From assembly GCF_020283565.1 (NCBI RefSeq), contig NC_060059.1, forward strand, positions 47,264,572 to 47,328,571: DNA of 64,000 nt, written 5' to 3'. This document shows positions 21,230-33,600 of the stretch, piece by piece. Positions within the stretch are counted from its first letter, which is position 1; the number at the start of each line of letters is the position of its first letter. The notes under the pieces were generated by a model. The model searched no databases. It was not told the origin of the DNA and worked only from the letters and a program-made list of their open reading frames with translations. Both the position numbers and the translations under genes were made by a program. Source of the stretch: Trifolium pratense. Its lineage: Eukaryota > Streptophyta > Magnoliopsida > Fabales > Fabaceae.

Positions 21230-21957
21230 GTGAACCAAACAATAGACTAAAAAATTGGGACTAATAAAGTTGGAATAAAATTTCACCAAGTGAATAAGTG
21301 AGAATAAACTTCAAGAGAACGAGAGATGAGTAAGTAGATAAGCTATTTGGAACCTTAAATTGCATAGAACGTAGTAAGCAAATACACTATTTGATACATA
21401 ATTTTCAAAAAATGAGATCACGTGGAACAAATAGGCAAAGCCACCATATATGAATCATATTCTATAATCAAAACTTATTTTAACATTTCTCATGAGCAAT
21501 ATTATCTACAGGTATAATTAGGTATGCCTCCAACTCTTATTGAAAATAATAAATTAAGGAATACTTCAAAAATAAAAAACAAAGTGACATTTGATTATAA
21601 AAGTGCAACTCATATAAAGAAATCTAAAATCTTATATGATTACACTAATAAAATAAAAAATGATACATCCTTTCAAACTTATGAAATATTATAAGAGATC
21701 TATTACATTAAAATATAAACAAACTACGATATAAATTAATAAAAAAAACGATATAAATTAATAAAAAATCTAATATTTCTAAACAACTTTTTTTTTATTA
21801 CTCATATACTAATATTAAACATAATCATATTTTAAAATAATATATATTATTTAACTATATGTGATTATAGTTATCACAATCATTATTTTTTTATTTATAA
21901 AAATATTTTCATTATATATTTTAATCGAACCCGTGCAACGCACGGGTTTATTCCTAG
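21230..21957 (+). mobile_element. Second Helitron-like 3' region with terminal hairpin and CTAG end
   Basis: Homologous to 13840-14446 and complete. It ends with the same 9-bp-stem hairpin, AACCCGTGC (21928-21936) / GCACGGGTT (21940-21948), then TATTCCTAG and a T at 21958. The 5' end is probably the TCCTTTTACTAG sequence at about 15922, which would make a ~6-kb element containing nested copies. That pairing is inference. Confidence 0.65.
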
Positions 21958-21961
21958 TATA

Positions 21962-22117
21962 CACTAACAATGTAATCTTTGTTTACACATACATTTAATC
22001 AAATCACGCCATGTAATTTTGTGTAGCGATATTTTAATAACTAACTTATAAAAGTGGCACTATAGTGTGATTTGATTGGATGTATGTGTAAAAAAAAATT
22101 ACACACAAAGTAAAGTG
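21962..22117. mobile_element. Short inverted-repeat element (MITE-like)
   Basis: The left arm TTTACACATACATTTAATCA (21982 on) is the imperfect reverse complement of TGATTTGATTGGATGTATGT (about 22068-22087). Both ends read CACT...AGTG. Size is about 156 bp, with no coding capacity. The target duplication is not clear. Confidence 0.55.
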
Positions 22118-23099
22118 ACTGAGATTTGACACTAGCAATTTCGGCATTTCTATCAGTTGAGTTAGGATTTGAGGATCAAATAATTAATATTTTGCACAAA
22201 AAAATAAAAGAAAATTAATATAATTAATAACAAGCTCATTGGTGATATGTACCCAAAGAAAAAAAAAAAGTCATTGGTGATGCATTATTGAGCCTTTTAA
22301 AACAAAACAAAAATAAATAAAAGAAAAATTAATACTAATACTAATACTAATAATAACCAGCTCATTGGTGATGCGTTATGAGCCTTTTAAAACAAAATGC
22401 TTTATATCCAATCCAAGATGAAGAGATTTTAGTCAAAAAAAAAAATCCAAGATGAAGAGATTGGTTTGACTCGCACGTAAAAAAATGATCTATCTAAAGA
22501 TTATGATCTCTTTTATCATTTATTTGATTTAATTGGATGACAATGATAGTAACAACTCGTGAACTTTACTTCGGCTTTGTCTGCTGATACAGAAAGCAGG
22601 ATTATATTCAATGAGATCAAATTTCTAAAGCTAAAGCTTAGCTGAACCATTATTTATCATAGCACAAAAAATAAGTGAAAAAAAGACCATATTTTTTTTT
22701 TATATAGACGAAATGATAAAGCTATTGAAAACTCACATACGTAAAGTCAAACTCCGATCATGACGTTCGACAATAAGAAATTTTGGCATCTTAGCTTTCG
22801 ACAATCTTTAAAATTACAAGGAATTGTATTGTATTTAATAAAATATAAATTTGGGGGAGCTTGCCCAAAAAATGGGGGCGGACCTCTATAAATATAAATC
22901 GAATATTAAAAAAAATTACTAAAAAAAAATCATATTGAGGATATATCTAATTTGAATATTTAAAAATAGTCAAAAGATGGACTATTACAATTTTTAATAA
23001 ATACATTTTAAAAATATATTACGAAATATATTTTATGTCAATTCATGTATAAACTTGGTTCTTGTATTTATGTTTATACACTAAAACTCTATTTTAAAT
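22118..23099. other. Intergenic DNA with small direct repeats and a retroposon-like tail
   Basis: A local direct duplication around AGCTCATTGGTGAT / GAGCCTTTTAAAACAAAA lies at about 22225-22300 and 22358-22400. At 22690-22770 a T-run followed by ATATAGACGAAATGATAAAG is the reverse complement of sequence at 57855-57890 (TTGTCATTTCGTTTATCAAC plus A-run), so both look like 3' tails of one retroposon family in opposite orientations. Confidence 0.45.
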
Positions 23100-23480
23100 A
23101 AAAATTTGAGTACTTTATAACAAAATAAATTACACAATTTAAGAAGGAAATTAGAAAGGATATTTGATTTATTAATAATAGAGTTTTCAGAACTATTAAA
23201 GGGAGGTTAATAACCCTCTATAAATTGAATGTCAACTTCAAACAACAGGGGGTTTATAACTCCCGCAAACTGGAAAGCAGTTAAATGTTTGGTTGTCCAA
23301 AAATGGGGTTTGAAACCCTTACTAGAAAAACTGCAAGGCTATTTAGCGGGGGTTTAAAACCGCCGCTACTAGGTATCAATACCGCCGCTAAATGAAATGT
23401 ATATGAAAAAAATAAAAAAATGTTGGGGCGGGCCATGGCCCTGCCTAGCCCATAAGGAGCATCGCCCATCAGTGTCTCTC
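23100..23480. other. GC-richer transposon remnant
   Basis: Repeated small inverted motifs (AGCGGGGGTTTAAAACCGCC at 23345-23364 and ACCGCCGCTAAAT nearby) resemble subterminal repeats of a DNA transposon. No termini or target duplications could be fixed. It is followed by a GC-rich patch (GGGGCGGGCCATGGCCCTGCC). Confidence 0.35.
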
Positions 23481-23681
23481 TTTTAATGAGCCTCTACAAC
23501 TCAACTTACCTAAATTTTTATTATGTTCATTATAAGACATCTTTTATAAAAGTACAAGAATTAAGAAGAAAAAAAAGGTTAAGAGTAATAATTAAGGAGC
23601 TTGAAGATTCAACCACACCACAATTACAAGATGCTACTACAAGCTCATTGAGTGGCTTGGAACAAGATCCCCGAGTAGATG

Positions 23682-25201
23682 CGAGTTTCTAATTTCTCAG
23701 AAATAAAACTCATACCTGCGGGTACCGCCCAATCCATACCCGCTTTGACGAGCAAAACTCGAGTTGAATGAGTTTGGGTTCGGTTTTGGGTTTTCTCCGA
23801 TTTCAAAAGATGAGTTTGGAGTAAACAGTCGCTTTGGTCCCTGAAAGTGGCACTCGCTGTCAAACAAGTCCCTGAATTAACGAAAATTGAAAAAACCTCC
23901 TTGAATGTTAATTCTGTTAGTCAATTTGGTCCAAAACGTTATATATTTGTTAAGTGTGATGACATGGCATTAAGAATATGATATTTTAATAATTTGTTGT
24001 TTTTTTAATGTCCACTTTGCTTTTATTTTAATTAAATTTCTAAAATAATAACTAAATAAAACACAATATATTAAAGCAAAATTAAACCCAAAATTTATCA
24101 TTAAACATTCATCGCCAAAGGATCCAAACATAGAATTCAAAACAAAAGTGGAAACAAAAATTAGAGATTTCCAATTGTTCTTCTTTCTTTGTTTCCTTTA
24201 CAAACTCTATCTCTTAGTTTTAAATCCCAGCAACAAACATAAATGTTCATCTTCTTCCTCAACTCTTCCTCTCAACCATTTATCAAGTACCAATGCCTCA
24301 TACCCATCTTCACATCTTCTTCCATTTTCTTAAAAAACATTTTGGAAAATAAAGGAGAAACACAATCCTCATGCATCCAAAATCAGCACACGAAAATCAG
24401 CACAAACCTTACTAGATCTAGAGATCAACTTGCTTGAAAATCACGGATTCTGACTGTGCTTTGTCAAACGAACATGTTGCAAACTGAGTCAAGTGGATTG
24501 GCTTTGAACATGGTTTCTGTTTTCATCATGTTGTTGTTAAGATTTTTTAGAGATTTTCTGTTAGTAGATGTATGTTTTTTAATTAAAGGCTTGAAGGTTT
24601 TTAGATCTGGATGAATGATTTCGCTTTCAGATTTGATGGTTTTTTTTCTTTTACAAAGAGGTTTGAAGGTGAAAGAGTAGGATGAATATTAATTTTTCAG
24701 GTTTGAAGGTAGTACGTAGATGAGTTGCTATGTAGGAATGCTATGAATTTATTTTAACTAATTCTGTTTTATTATTTATTTTTTTATTTGTTAAATTAAT
24801 GTTAATTAGAATAAATGACAAGTGGAAATAAATAATTTAAGAAATTATTAAAATATGACAGTCAATATGCCACCTCAACATGTTTTATGACACATTTTCA
24901 AAATTTAACAGATGTTTAACGTTTTGGACTAAATTGACTGACGGAATCAACATTCAAGGAGTTTTTTTAAATTTTCATTGATTCAAGGACTTATTTGACA
25001 GCGAGTGACACTTTCAGGGATCAAAGTGGCTGTTTACTCGATGAGTTTGGGTTCGGTTTTGGGTCGAGTTTCTAATTTCTCAGAAATAAAACTCATACCT
25101 GCGGGTACCGCCCAATCCATACCCGCTTTGACGAGCAAAACTCGAGTTGAATGAGTTTGGGTTCGGTTTTGGGTTTTCTCCGATTTCAAAAGATGAGTTT
25201 G
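23682..25201 (+). repeat. 152-bp tandem repeat split by a Mutator-like element
   Basis: Copies at 23682-23818 and 25065-25201 (CGAGTTTCTAATTTCTCAGA ... GATGAGTTTG) look identical over 137 bp. Subtracting the 1221-bp insertion and its 10-bp duplication gives a period of 152 bp. The insertion therefore landed at the junction between two tandem units. Confidence 0.8.
23819..25039. mobile_element. Non-autonomous Mutator-like element (MULE), 1221 bp
   Basis: It starts GAGTAAACAGTCGCTTTGGT and ends with the reverse complement of GAGTAAACAGCCACTTTGAT. The terminal inverted repeats extend about 120 bp (23819-23940 and 24915-25039). The flanks are an exact 10-bp duplication, GATGAGTTTG (23809-23818 and 25040-25049), in the Mutator size range (usually 9). 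The interior has only short frames and no transposase; a C/T-rich stretch at 24230-24330 could be a captured 5' leader but is not identifiable. Confidence 0.82.
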
Positions 25202-25619
25202 GGGCGGGTAATGGGTACATTGATACTCACCCTGAATCCGTCCCCGAACCCGCCCCGCTTATACTAAAAATTAGATTTCATCTCTTTTAAATTAGAAACG
25301 TTTAAACAATCTCTTAAATTACATTCATATATTTATTTTTTATTTATAATTTGAGGATTAAACAAACCATTTTCTCTATTTTTTTCTTTATTTAAAAAGA
25401 TATTGTTGAGAGAAAATAATTTTGGACATTTAACTTTTTTTTTAATAAAAAAAAATACTAAAATACAATCTAAATTCATGTGGAAACCCGAACTAGAATT
25501 TTGGGGTTATCATTTTTATCCCCACTAGAATTTGGGATGTGTTTGGAGAAACTCGAACTTTATGGGTTTGGATTTAGGGAGGGCAAAACCCGTCCTCGCC
25601 CCGCCCCATTGCCATGCCT
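25202..25619. other. GC-rich transposon end remnant (hAT-like)
   Basis: It contains GGGGCGGGTAATGGGTAC, CGAACCCGCCCCGC and, at its right limit, CGCCCCATTGCCATGCCTA. Read on the minus strand this last motif is TAGGCATGGCAATGGGGCG, the style of a plant hAT terminus. The partner end was not found, so limits and class are tentative. Confidence 0.35.
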
Positions 25620-28600
25620 AGATAATATGGTTATAGCATCTTTAGCTTCTTTAGTTCAGGACAAAGAAGTGATAGCCAACTTTTTTATGCAACAGTCGTG
25701 TTTTAATAGCTTGTCGTGCAATCATTTATTTTTATTCGATATTTAAATTTGGGTGACTTTTAGGATAAGAGCTTAATTAAGTCCTCACCAGTGTACCCAT
25801 TCAGCTTTACCATTAGATTAAATGATCCTATGTGTTCTTATTAGTCCTTACCACACTTGACCTAACCACTCCTCTAACATTCTATTTATATGTCCTATCC
25901 TCGCAACTTTGGCATCTTGCCAAACAAGAACTCCTCAGTGACTTTGATCTAAATCCATCCTTAATGAAAGCATTATTGTGTTTGGTTTACTTAATTTCAA
26001 CTTCAATTGGGTCTTGTTTCTTGACAATTTTGTTTCAATTTTGTGTGGACAATTTTTTCTTCAAAATTAATAATTGGATCTCAATTCTTTTTTTTTCAGT
26101 TGATAAAAACATATTTTTGTCTATGACATTGTGTAAACTATCTGAACTTGAGGTTTCACTACAAAAAACGCAGCAAGCGACGACAGTTGGAAAAAAGCAT
26201 TAGCGTTGAACTTTTCTTTTTCTCACTCTGTTTGATTGGTGAGAAACTCTGGGACACTCTTGGATCTGTCTTCGAAACACCAAGTTACAGTATAGTAGAT
26301 GGTCACTTTAATTATCACTACACTAATATGTAAAATACTCCCTCTACTCCTTAATATAAAAAATTGACTTTTTAGATACACTGAAAAATAAATGTATCAA
26401 ATCTATAATATAATCTAAATACATCAATTTTTCAATTTTTATCTAAAAATTGAATTTCTTCTTATATATATTAAGAGAACACAGTTAGAAGTGATGCGTG
26501 TAATTACTGTGGGGGACAAACATGTTGGGGGTAGCACAATTCGGGAGCATGTGAAATTCCACCATTCGAGCGCAATAAAGGGAACACAGTTACATAGATG
26601 GGGAGAGGTTAGTATAAAATTGTGTGCGAGTTTAATTAAGCCCTCACCCTAGGATCTACTTAAAATTTTCATTATATTAACAAAAAATTAATTTAGAATA
26701 AAGTATTTCAAAATTTGTTAAATTTTTTATTAAAATATAAGTAAAACAAATGTGTTTTTCTTTTAAAACTTATTAAATTAATAAAAAAATTATGGTAAAT
26801 TAATAAATTTGTTTTATTAAAACTTTATCTCGTTTCGTAAAAAAAAAATCTCTTGTATATTTTTAAATATGAGTTTAATTTGCATGCACTCTTGAGTTAA
26901 AGTGTTTTTTTACACATATATCCAATGATGTTGATCACAATATTTAATGAATATGACATATCATATGTTTTTAATGTGTTGATATATTATTGAAAATGTT
27001 GGAGTTATGTATTCACTACTCTTCCTTAAGATTAAAACCTTTTACCTGTTACGTTCCTGAAAAAGCCAATCACCAACCCCTCCATTTTCCATACTTATCT
27101 TGATCGACGCTCCAAATAGACTCTTTCTCTGAAAGTAGCTGCCATCCATATAGCCAATAGTAATATATGGTTTATGTGGTAGAATTTTATTTATTTTTAC
27201 TATATAGTTAAGTATTTCCACCTATGTAAGTTTTTCCACACAAACTGAATTTCTCCCTTTCAAAGTTTCAATTGAATTTTTTTTTTCTTCTATATACAAG
27301 AACCAATAATGTGTAATTGTTTAAAAGGAGAAAGCGACAAGAGTGTTTTTCTTTTTCTTGTCTTCTTTATTTTTTATTTATATTTGAGTGCACGTAATTG
27401 TTTGACATTAACGTTTTTTGTACCCTTCTATTGATATAGTGTCTGGTATATGATCTTTCTTTTGTTGTGCCTAACAAACTTTAGAGAAAAGAAATTTGAT
27501 ATGTGAATAATTTTTAGGAGAGGTCCATTTTTGGGGATACCTACTGATTTTCACATTTGATATGTGAATAATTTTTGGATTTGTAGTGACTACTTGGGAA
27601 TGCATATACGGCAATGTGCGATATAGTGTAGATTTTTGATGTAGTGTTCCAACTGAGAAAATAATAAATACTCTAGTAATCAGTTATTTATTTTTGGGTG
27701 CATAGTACTACTATTAATCATTTAAATATTATCTCTATAGCAATTTTTACTTTTAGATTATATTAATATTTCATCCAAGTTTTTACTTTCAGGGAAAATC
27801 ACTTTAAGATGAAAGATTGATAAAGACAACGTTCACGAAAATGGATTTCCTGCAGTCATATAATGATGGTAGGTGAATCTTAGTCATTGAATGTAATTAA
27901 TTTTTATATATTTGATGGTATTAAATTTGTGCTGTTAGATTTTAATCTAAAGGTCTAAATTACACTGACCGTATAACTGCAAGTATTTTTTTACCGCAAG
28001 GAATCCTAGTCCAACATACACATGATGAACCAAACAATCTAAAAGCCATTTGGTTTAGAGTGCAACTAACCCGCAAAAATAATAGATTTTTCATTATTTA
28101 GCTTCCCAATGCATCCTCTTCTTTTTTTTTTTTTTTTTTTTGTGAAGAACGAACTTTTAGGTCATAAGAAGATAGTCAGGGGATCATTTATATTAGGTCG
28201 CAGAATAACTATACAACTGAGTTAGACACCACATTTTTACACAAAATTTTAAGATATTAGATGTATAAGTCATCTCATTTATAAAGTGTTAAACCTCCGT
28301 TTTTTTTCAAGCAACATGGAACTTAATGCACCTCACACTTGCAACAAGAATCTCCCTGCAAGTGTGGGTCTTTTTTTTAAAAAAAAAAATTCATTATGCT
28401 CCTCCTCAATTGAGAGCTTTTTTCATCCATACATTTGCACCTCCGTTGGCCATGAGGGAATAGTAAGAGATCATTTACATTGGTTTCAGGGCAACTATAT
28501 AAGCGAGCTAGACACTACACTCTTATCCAAAATATTAAAACATTAAATTTATGAGTTCTCTCACTTATATCATTAATTACGAGTTTTACACCCTTCTCTC

Positions 28601-29395
28601 TTGTTTGATATATGCTTATAGGCACCCAAAATTGTTATTCCATTTTTTTTCATTTATAAGCATACTATCAAACAGGAATCCTCTAAATCTAAACATTTGC
28701 TTCCGTCCCTCACGTACTCCATCTATCTATCTAAAATTAAATGCGCAATGAATGGGGGTTCCATGCTGGAGGTGGAGTATTCAATTGGTCATTCTAGTGC
28801 TTGCACATACAAAAAGCATACACAAAGAACAAAACCTTTAATTAGCCACCAATTGTATATTAGTACTATAGTGGTTTTAAGTGCTTACGATATACTTTGA
28901 GAAATCATTGTCCCACACACAAAAACTTTAAATTTAGAGGTAGTAATGGAGAAGCAAAATTAACAGGTCACCTTAACTGTTACCGTATTTTTCAAATACT
29001 TATTAAACATACGAAAAATAATAAAATTAACGATAAAATTAATATTTTATAAATAGCCTTATATTTTTAAGGTAGTATTAAATACACAAATTTTAAAATA
29101 AAATTTTCTTATTAATATAACAAGTGTCTCAATTTAATAATAATAAGATATGGTGAACACTTTTTACTAATCATCCTTCATATGTCGCCTTCAACTATAT
29201 AAATATATTAGCTAGACTTCCTTTTCATCATTCATTTCAATCTTTGAATTTCAAAAACATCAACTTGCACTTTCATCTGAAATCACTTTTTGCACTTTCT
29301 CATCTTATAGGAAGGAACAAAAGTCGGCCAATCATTGTAAAAGTATTTTCTACGTGCAGAATGCAAAACATGGACAAATTACTTAAAATTGATGC
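25620..29395. other. Intergenic DNA without recognisable genes
   Basis: AT-rich. Items seen: a Stowaway-like MITE remnant (ATACTCCCTCTACTCC at about 26335, to about 26480); a T20 run at 28122-28141; and a diverged direct duplication of about 110 bp (28175-28290 and 28455-28575; shared 'GATCATTTA', 'AGACAC'). Open frames here are short and low in complexity. Confidence 0.45.
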
Positions 29396-29398
29396 TAA

Positions 29399-29772
29399 GA
29401 CCATCTTCAATGATGTAGTATCTATTAGGTACTTATGGTACTTATTAGGTACTACCATTGGAGCACAACACATTTTAGTACCTAATAGGTACTACTTCTA
29501 ATATAAGAACTCTCTCTCTCTTCTTTTTATGGGATCCACTTTATTTAATATATTAAAAAAAAATTAATTTGGCAATATTATTTTAAATTAAATTTCAAAT
29601 TTTAATGATGTGGAGTTATTGATGGGACCCATTTTAGAACTTTTTAAGAAATGCTCCATTGGAGGGGTTGAGTACCTATTAGGTACTATTATTAAAAAAA
29701 TAATAAATTGATGATGTGTCTATGTGAAACCATTTAAGTACTCAAAAATGGAGTGCTCCATTGTGGATGCTC
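29399..29772. mobile_element. MITE with TAA target duplication (PIF/Harbinger-like)
   Basis: The terminal repeats are GACCATCTTCAATG at the left and the reverse complement of GAGCATCCACAATG at the right, flanked by TAA (29396-29398 and 29773-29775). A 3-bp TWA target and a size of 374 bp fit Tourist/Harbinger-type MITEs. The interior has several copies of the self-complementary-ended motif GTACCTAATAGGTAC / TTAGGTAC. Confidence 0.65.
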
Positions 29773-29775
29773 TAA

Positions 29776-30552
29776 CAATCTACCAAAAAAAAAACGACAC
29801 TAATACCAACGAAGATTGAGTCAAATATATAAGAGATTAAACTTACACAACGTAATTAATTAAAGCTAAACTTTTAGAATATGTATCTAAACTTTAATGT
29901 CACGTTATTTTTATTTTATTTTTGGTAGATTTAATGTCACGTTTCTAATAGGACTAATTGTTAGGAAATATTAGAGCTGGAAAAGAAAAATAAATAGAGC
30001 ACAATCAACAACACAAAAAATATAAAATATAATGTGAAATACTTCAAAACTAAAAAAAAAAAAAGACCATTGTCTAAATCGAAAACCAAAAAAATAAAAT
30101 TATGTAAAAATTGTTACAATACATAGACTTCACTTTTAACTACATATGACCGTATAACACTCATACTCTTTAAAGTAAATATTTGAACTACATCTAACAA
30201 TATTCTAAAATAAGAGTATAAAAAAAACCAAATATAAATTTAAAAGTGTTCTCAGATACTACTATTTGGTGTGTTGAAACAAGGAACTTGAAGTCTTTAT
30301 ATACAACATTGAACTCTCTCCCTCTAGTTCTCTAAACAATGTGAGACTTGTTCAATATAATTTCTTTAACTTTTCTTCCCTATATATTAACGATGTGTGA
30401 CTTATATTGCAATTAACTCCAATACTAACGTGGTGCAAATCTATGAAAAATAATAAAATAGACACCAACACCGGACAAAACGCTAACTAATCACAAAATG
30501 ATTAATTTTGATGGCACACTAACAAATACTAGAATTTGACGTCACCCTTGAA
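29776..30552. other. Upstream region of the WAT1-related gene
   Basis: AT-rich, without genes or clear transposon ends. It probably contains the promoter of the gene that starts at 30642. Confidence 0.4.
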
Positions 30553-30560
30553 TATAAATA
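30553..30560 (+). promoter_or_regulatory. TATA box of the WAT1-related gene
   Basis: TATAAATA lies 82 bp before the first ATG of an intact gene, a plausible core-promoter position that leaves a 5' leader of about 50 nt. Confidence 0.55.
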
Positions 30561-30641
30561 TGAGACTTTGTACGTTATGCCATTTCATTCATTCTTGTGT
30601 CAAAATACAAATATTTAAGGTGGTTGGAGCTCTATAACAAG

Positions 30642-33600
30642 ATGATGGAGAACCAGAACCAGAAAACACAAAGTTGGTTAGAAAAGGCAACACCGTTCAT
30701 AGCTATCTTGTCTTTGCAGTTAGGATATGCAGTTATGGATGTTTTATCGAAGGCTGCATTAAATAAAGGAATGAGCAACTATGTTTTCGTTGTGTACCGC
30801 CATGCCATTGCATTCATTGTCATAACTCCTTTTGCACTCTATTTTGACAAGTATAATTCTATATCTCTGTGTATTTAGAGTCCTTTGATTAAATATTTAT
30901 TTTTCAAAAGAAAAAAAAATCGACCATTAAAATAAAATAATCTTATAATTAATAGGTTTATGTACGTTTGATCCTGTAATCATAGTTTAGTATTTAGTTG
31001 AAATTGACATTGTAAAGAGTTGTGATTTGATTATCGAATTTTTCACTTATTCATCTTTACGAGTAAAATTTTAGCTACTATTAAGCTAGTTGAGAAGAAA
31101 AACAAATTTATATGTTTATCATAATTTATTTTTTGTAGTTTCAAATTAGAAGTGAGTTTTTTTTTTTTTTTTTTATGAACTCTTCTATGATTTTTTTGCT
31201 ACTAGAGTTTATTTAATATGCGTTTTTTTGTTTTATTTTAATATTTTGTGAATATAAAATTGAAGTTATACTTACATTAATTTTTTTTCTTCTATTTATT
31301 TAACAGGAAAGTAAGACCGAAAATGACAATTTCAATCTTCATCAAGATAGCGGCGCTCAGTTTGTTAGAGTAATTTTTTATTTATAATCGTTGCATATTT
31401 TTTAATTAAACACATTATATATTTCTTTGATTAATCTATCAGATTTTCACTTAATTTTGATGATCATTTAATTTATCATCGACAGGCCAGTTATTGATCA
31501 GAATTTGTATTTTTTGGGGCTGAAATATACAACGGCAACCTTTGCAGCTGCCATGAGCAATATTCTTCCTGCTATTACCTTCATATTAGCTTCAATTCTT
31601 AGGTAAGTTTTAATTGTTTGTGGAGTGGCCCAACATATTAAGAGATTTAAGAAAAATTTAGAGATGACATCTTTTTGAAGTCCATAGAAATATTTTAGTA
31701 TAGCTATTAAATTTTTATTTAACTTGTATGTTAAATACGTTAATTAGAATACATAATTGTTTACTAAAGATGAATATTAATTGATTTTTTATCTTGTTTG
31801 ATAATTATTTTTTACTTGATAATTTTAATTGATAATGAAGCCAATTAATTTAATAATTGTTAAGATGATATTAATTTTTTTTGCTAAAGAAAAAGATAAT
31901 ATTAATTTTTATGAGATTTAGTTAATTTAACTTTTAAATTAGTAAAATATGCAACCTTTGTTGTACAAAAAAATAAATAATATCATAATTAAAAGTTACT
32001 ATTTATTTATGATCCGGTGGTGTAACCCTTTTTGGGTTGTGTTTTGTGGTGGCTCACTGCCATCACCGACGTTTTCACTTTGGGAAGGCTGTCGGCTCAT
32101 ATCTTCCGGCAGGGTTGATGGTTTTTCACCAAGTTTTCTGGCGGTGGTTTTTCACCGCGGATGGTTTTCGTAACTTGTTTTGCTCAGGTTTGGATCTATA
32201 CTCGTCCTGTTTGTGGTGGTGGTTGTGGTCTTTTCCCACTCTTCGTCGTGGGTCGGCGACAAGTTTGTTTTTGTGTTTGGTTCGTTGGATCTGCCATGGT
32301 TGGAGCTTTTTGAGCGTTTTTGGTCGTGGCTTGTTGTTATCGTCATTTGCTCTTCTCCTTTTTTCGTCGCATATAAGGCTAGAAATTGCCTTTTACTTGT
32401 TGTGGTTGCCGCTGCAATGAGTCGTTGGTTGGTGTTTGTGTTACTGTGTTGCCGGCTAGATTCGGATGTCGTTCCTTAAGCGATAGTTTGGTTTTTCAGT
32501 ATGTCTCTAGTTGTTTTTTTACAATGGTTGCTTCTTTTACATATCTCTTTTTTTGCAATTTGGTTTCGGGTACCAAGTTGGGCTTATTGAATTGTGTTTG
32601 ATGTGTATTCGACTGCTTCGAATTTGGTTCTATCACTGGATTTCGTTTCAGTTTTTGTATACCACTTTTGTGTAGGTTCTTTACTATGTATTACCCTTTT
32701 AAGCTGGGATTTTTCTATCATGTGCAACTCTGCACAGGTTAAGAAATTCAAAATAGTAAATTTGCATTGAAACTTGTACATTTCATATTAAATGTTTGAT
32801 TTTATAATAAATAATTATTATTTTTCATTAAATAATTACTAGTTTTAGTTACTTTATCCTTTGAGTTGATGTCTACACTTTTATGTGGTGGTTGCTAGTT
32901 TAGATTTTTGCCCCTAGCTTGTTGTACATTCTTTTTTATTTAATCTATCTTTGTTTGCATAAAAAAAAAAACGGCTGTCTTGATGACCTTATCGTTGAAC
33001 ATGTCCTGAATTGTCAGAATTTAAAGAATATTTGCACCGTGTAAATTATTTTACATTGAAAAGCAGAGATGTATTACTAACATAAAATGTAAAACTTGTT
33101 TCTCATGGATAAAACTTTTAGCAAGGGAAACGTCTGATATGCATAAAACATATCTCACTTCAATATTGTTTCCCAGGCCACTGATACGATGACCACATGT
33201 GAACAAGTGATCTACCGAATATGAATTTTACGAAATTCACTGTTGGATTGAAAGTTTATATCGTATAGATCATCTATAAATTTTTCAAAATTTTTTGAAA
33301 ATCATTTGATATGTTATTGAGACCCATCAAGATTTACGTTATTTAATAAACTGTTAATCTTGATGTGTCTCAATAACATATAAAATAATTTTCAATTTTT
33401 CTATGGATGATCTACATGATATAAATTTTCAATCCAACGGTGAATTTTTTAAAATTCGTATTAGTTATAATGTTATTCATGACTGGTCTACCATGGACCA
33501 CTTGATGAAGTGGTCAATATTGAAATTTACCTCGTTTCCCATGTGATTATAAAAAAAAATTGTTTCCCATGTTTGGTCACAAGTTTTGTGATTGACTTTT

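Noticed and set aside
26156..26170. CACTACAAAAAACGC, resembling a CACTA terminus
   Set aside because: No partner end, no subterminal repeats and no 3-bp duplication could be found nearby.
30597..30641. Upstream extension of the transporter frame starting at GTG
   Set aside because: No ATG there; plant translation should start at the tandem ATGs 30642/30645, which match family N-termini.
32037..32420. 127-codon Phe/Trp/Leu-rich frame in intron 3 of the transporter gene
   Set aside because: Overlapping frames of similar length in the same G/T-rich block, no motif; likely retroposon DNA.
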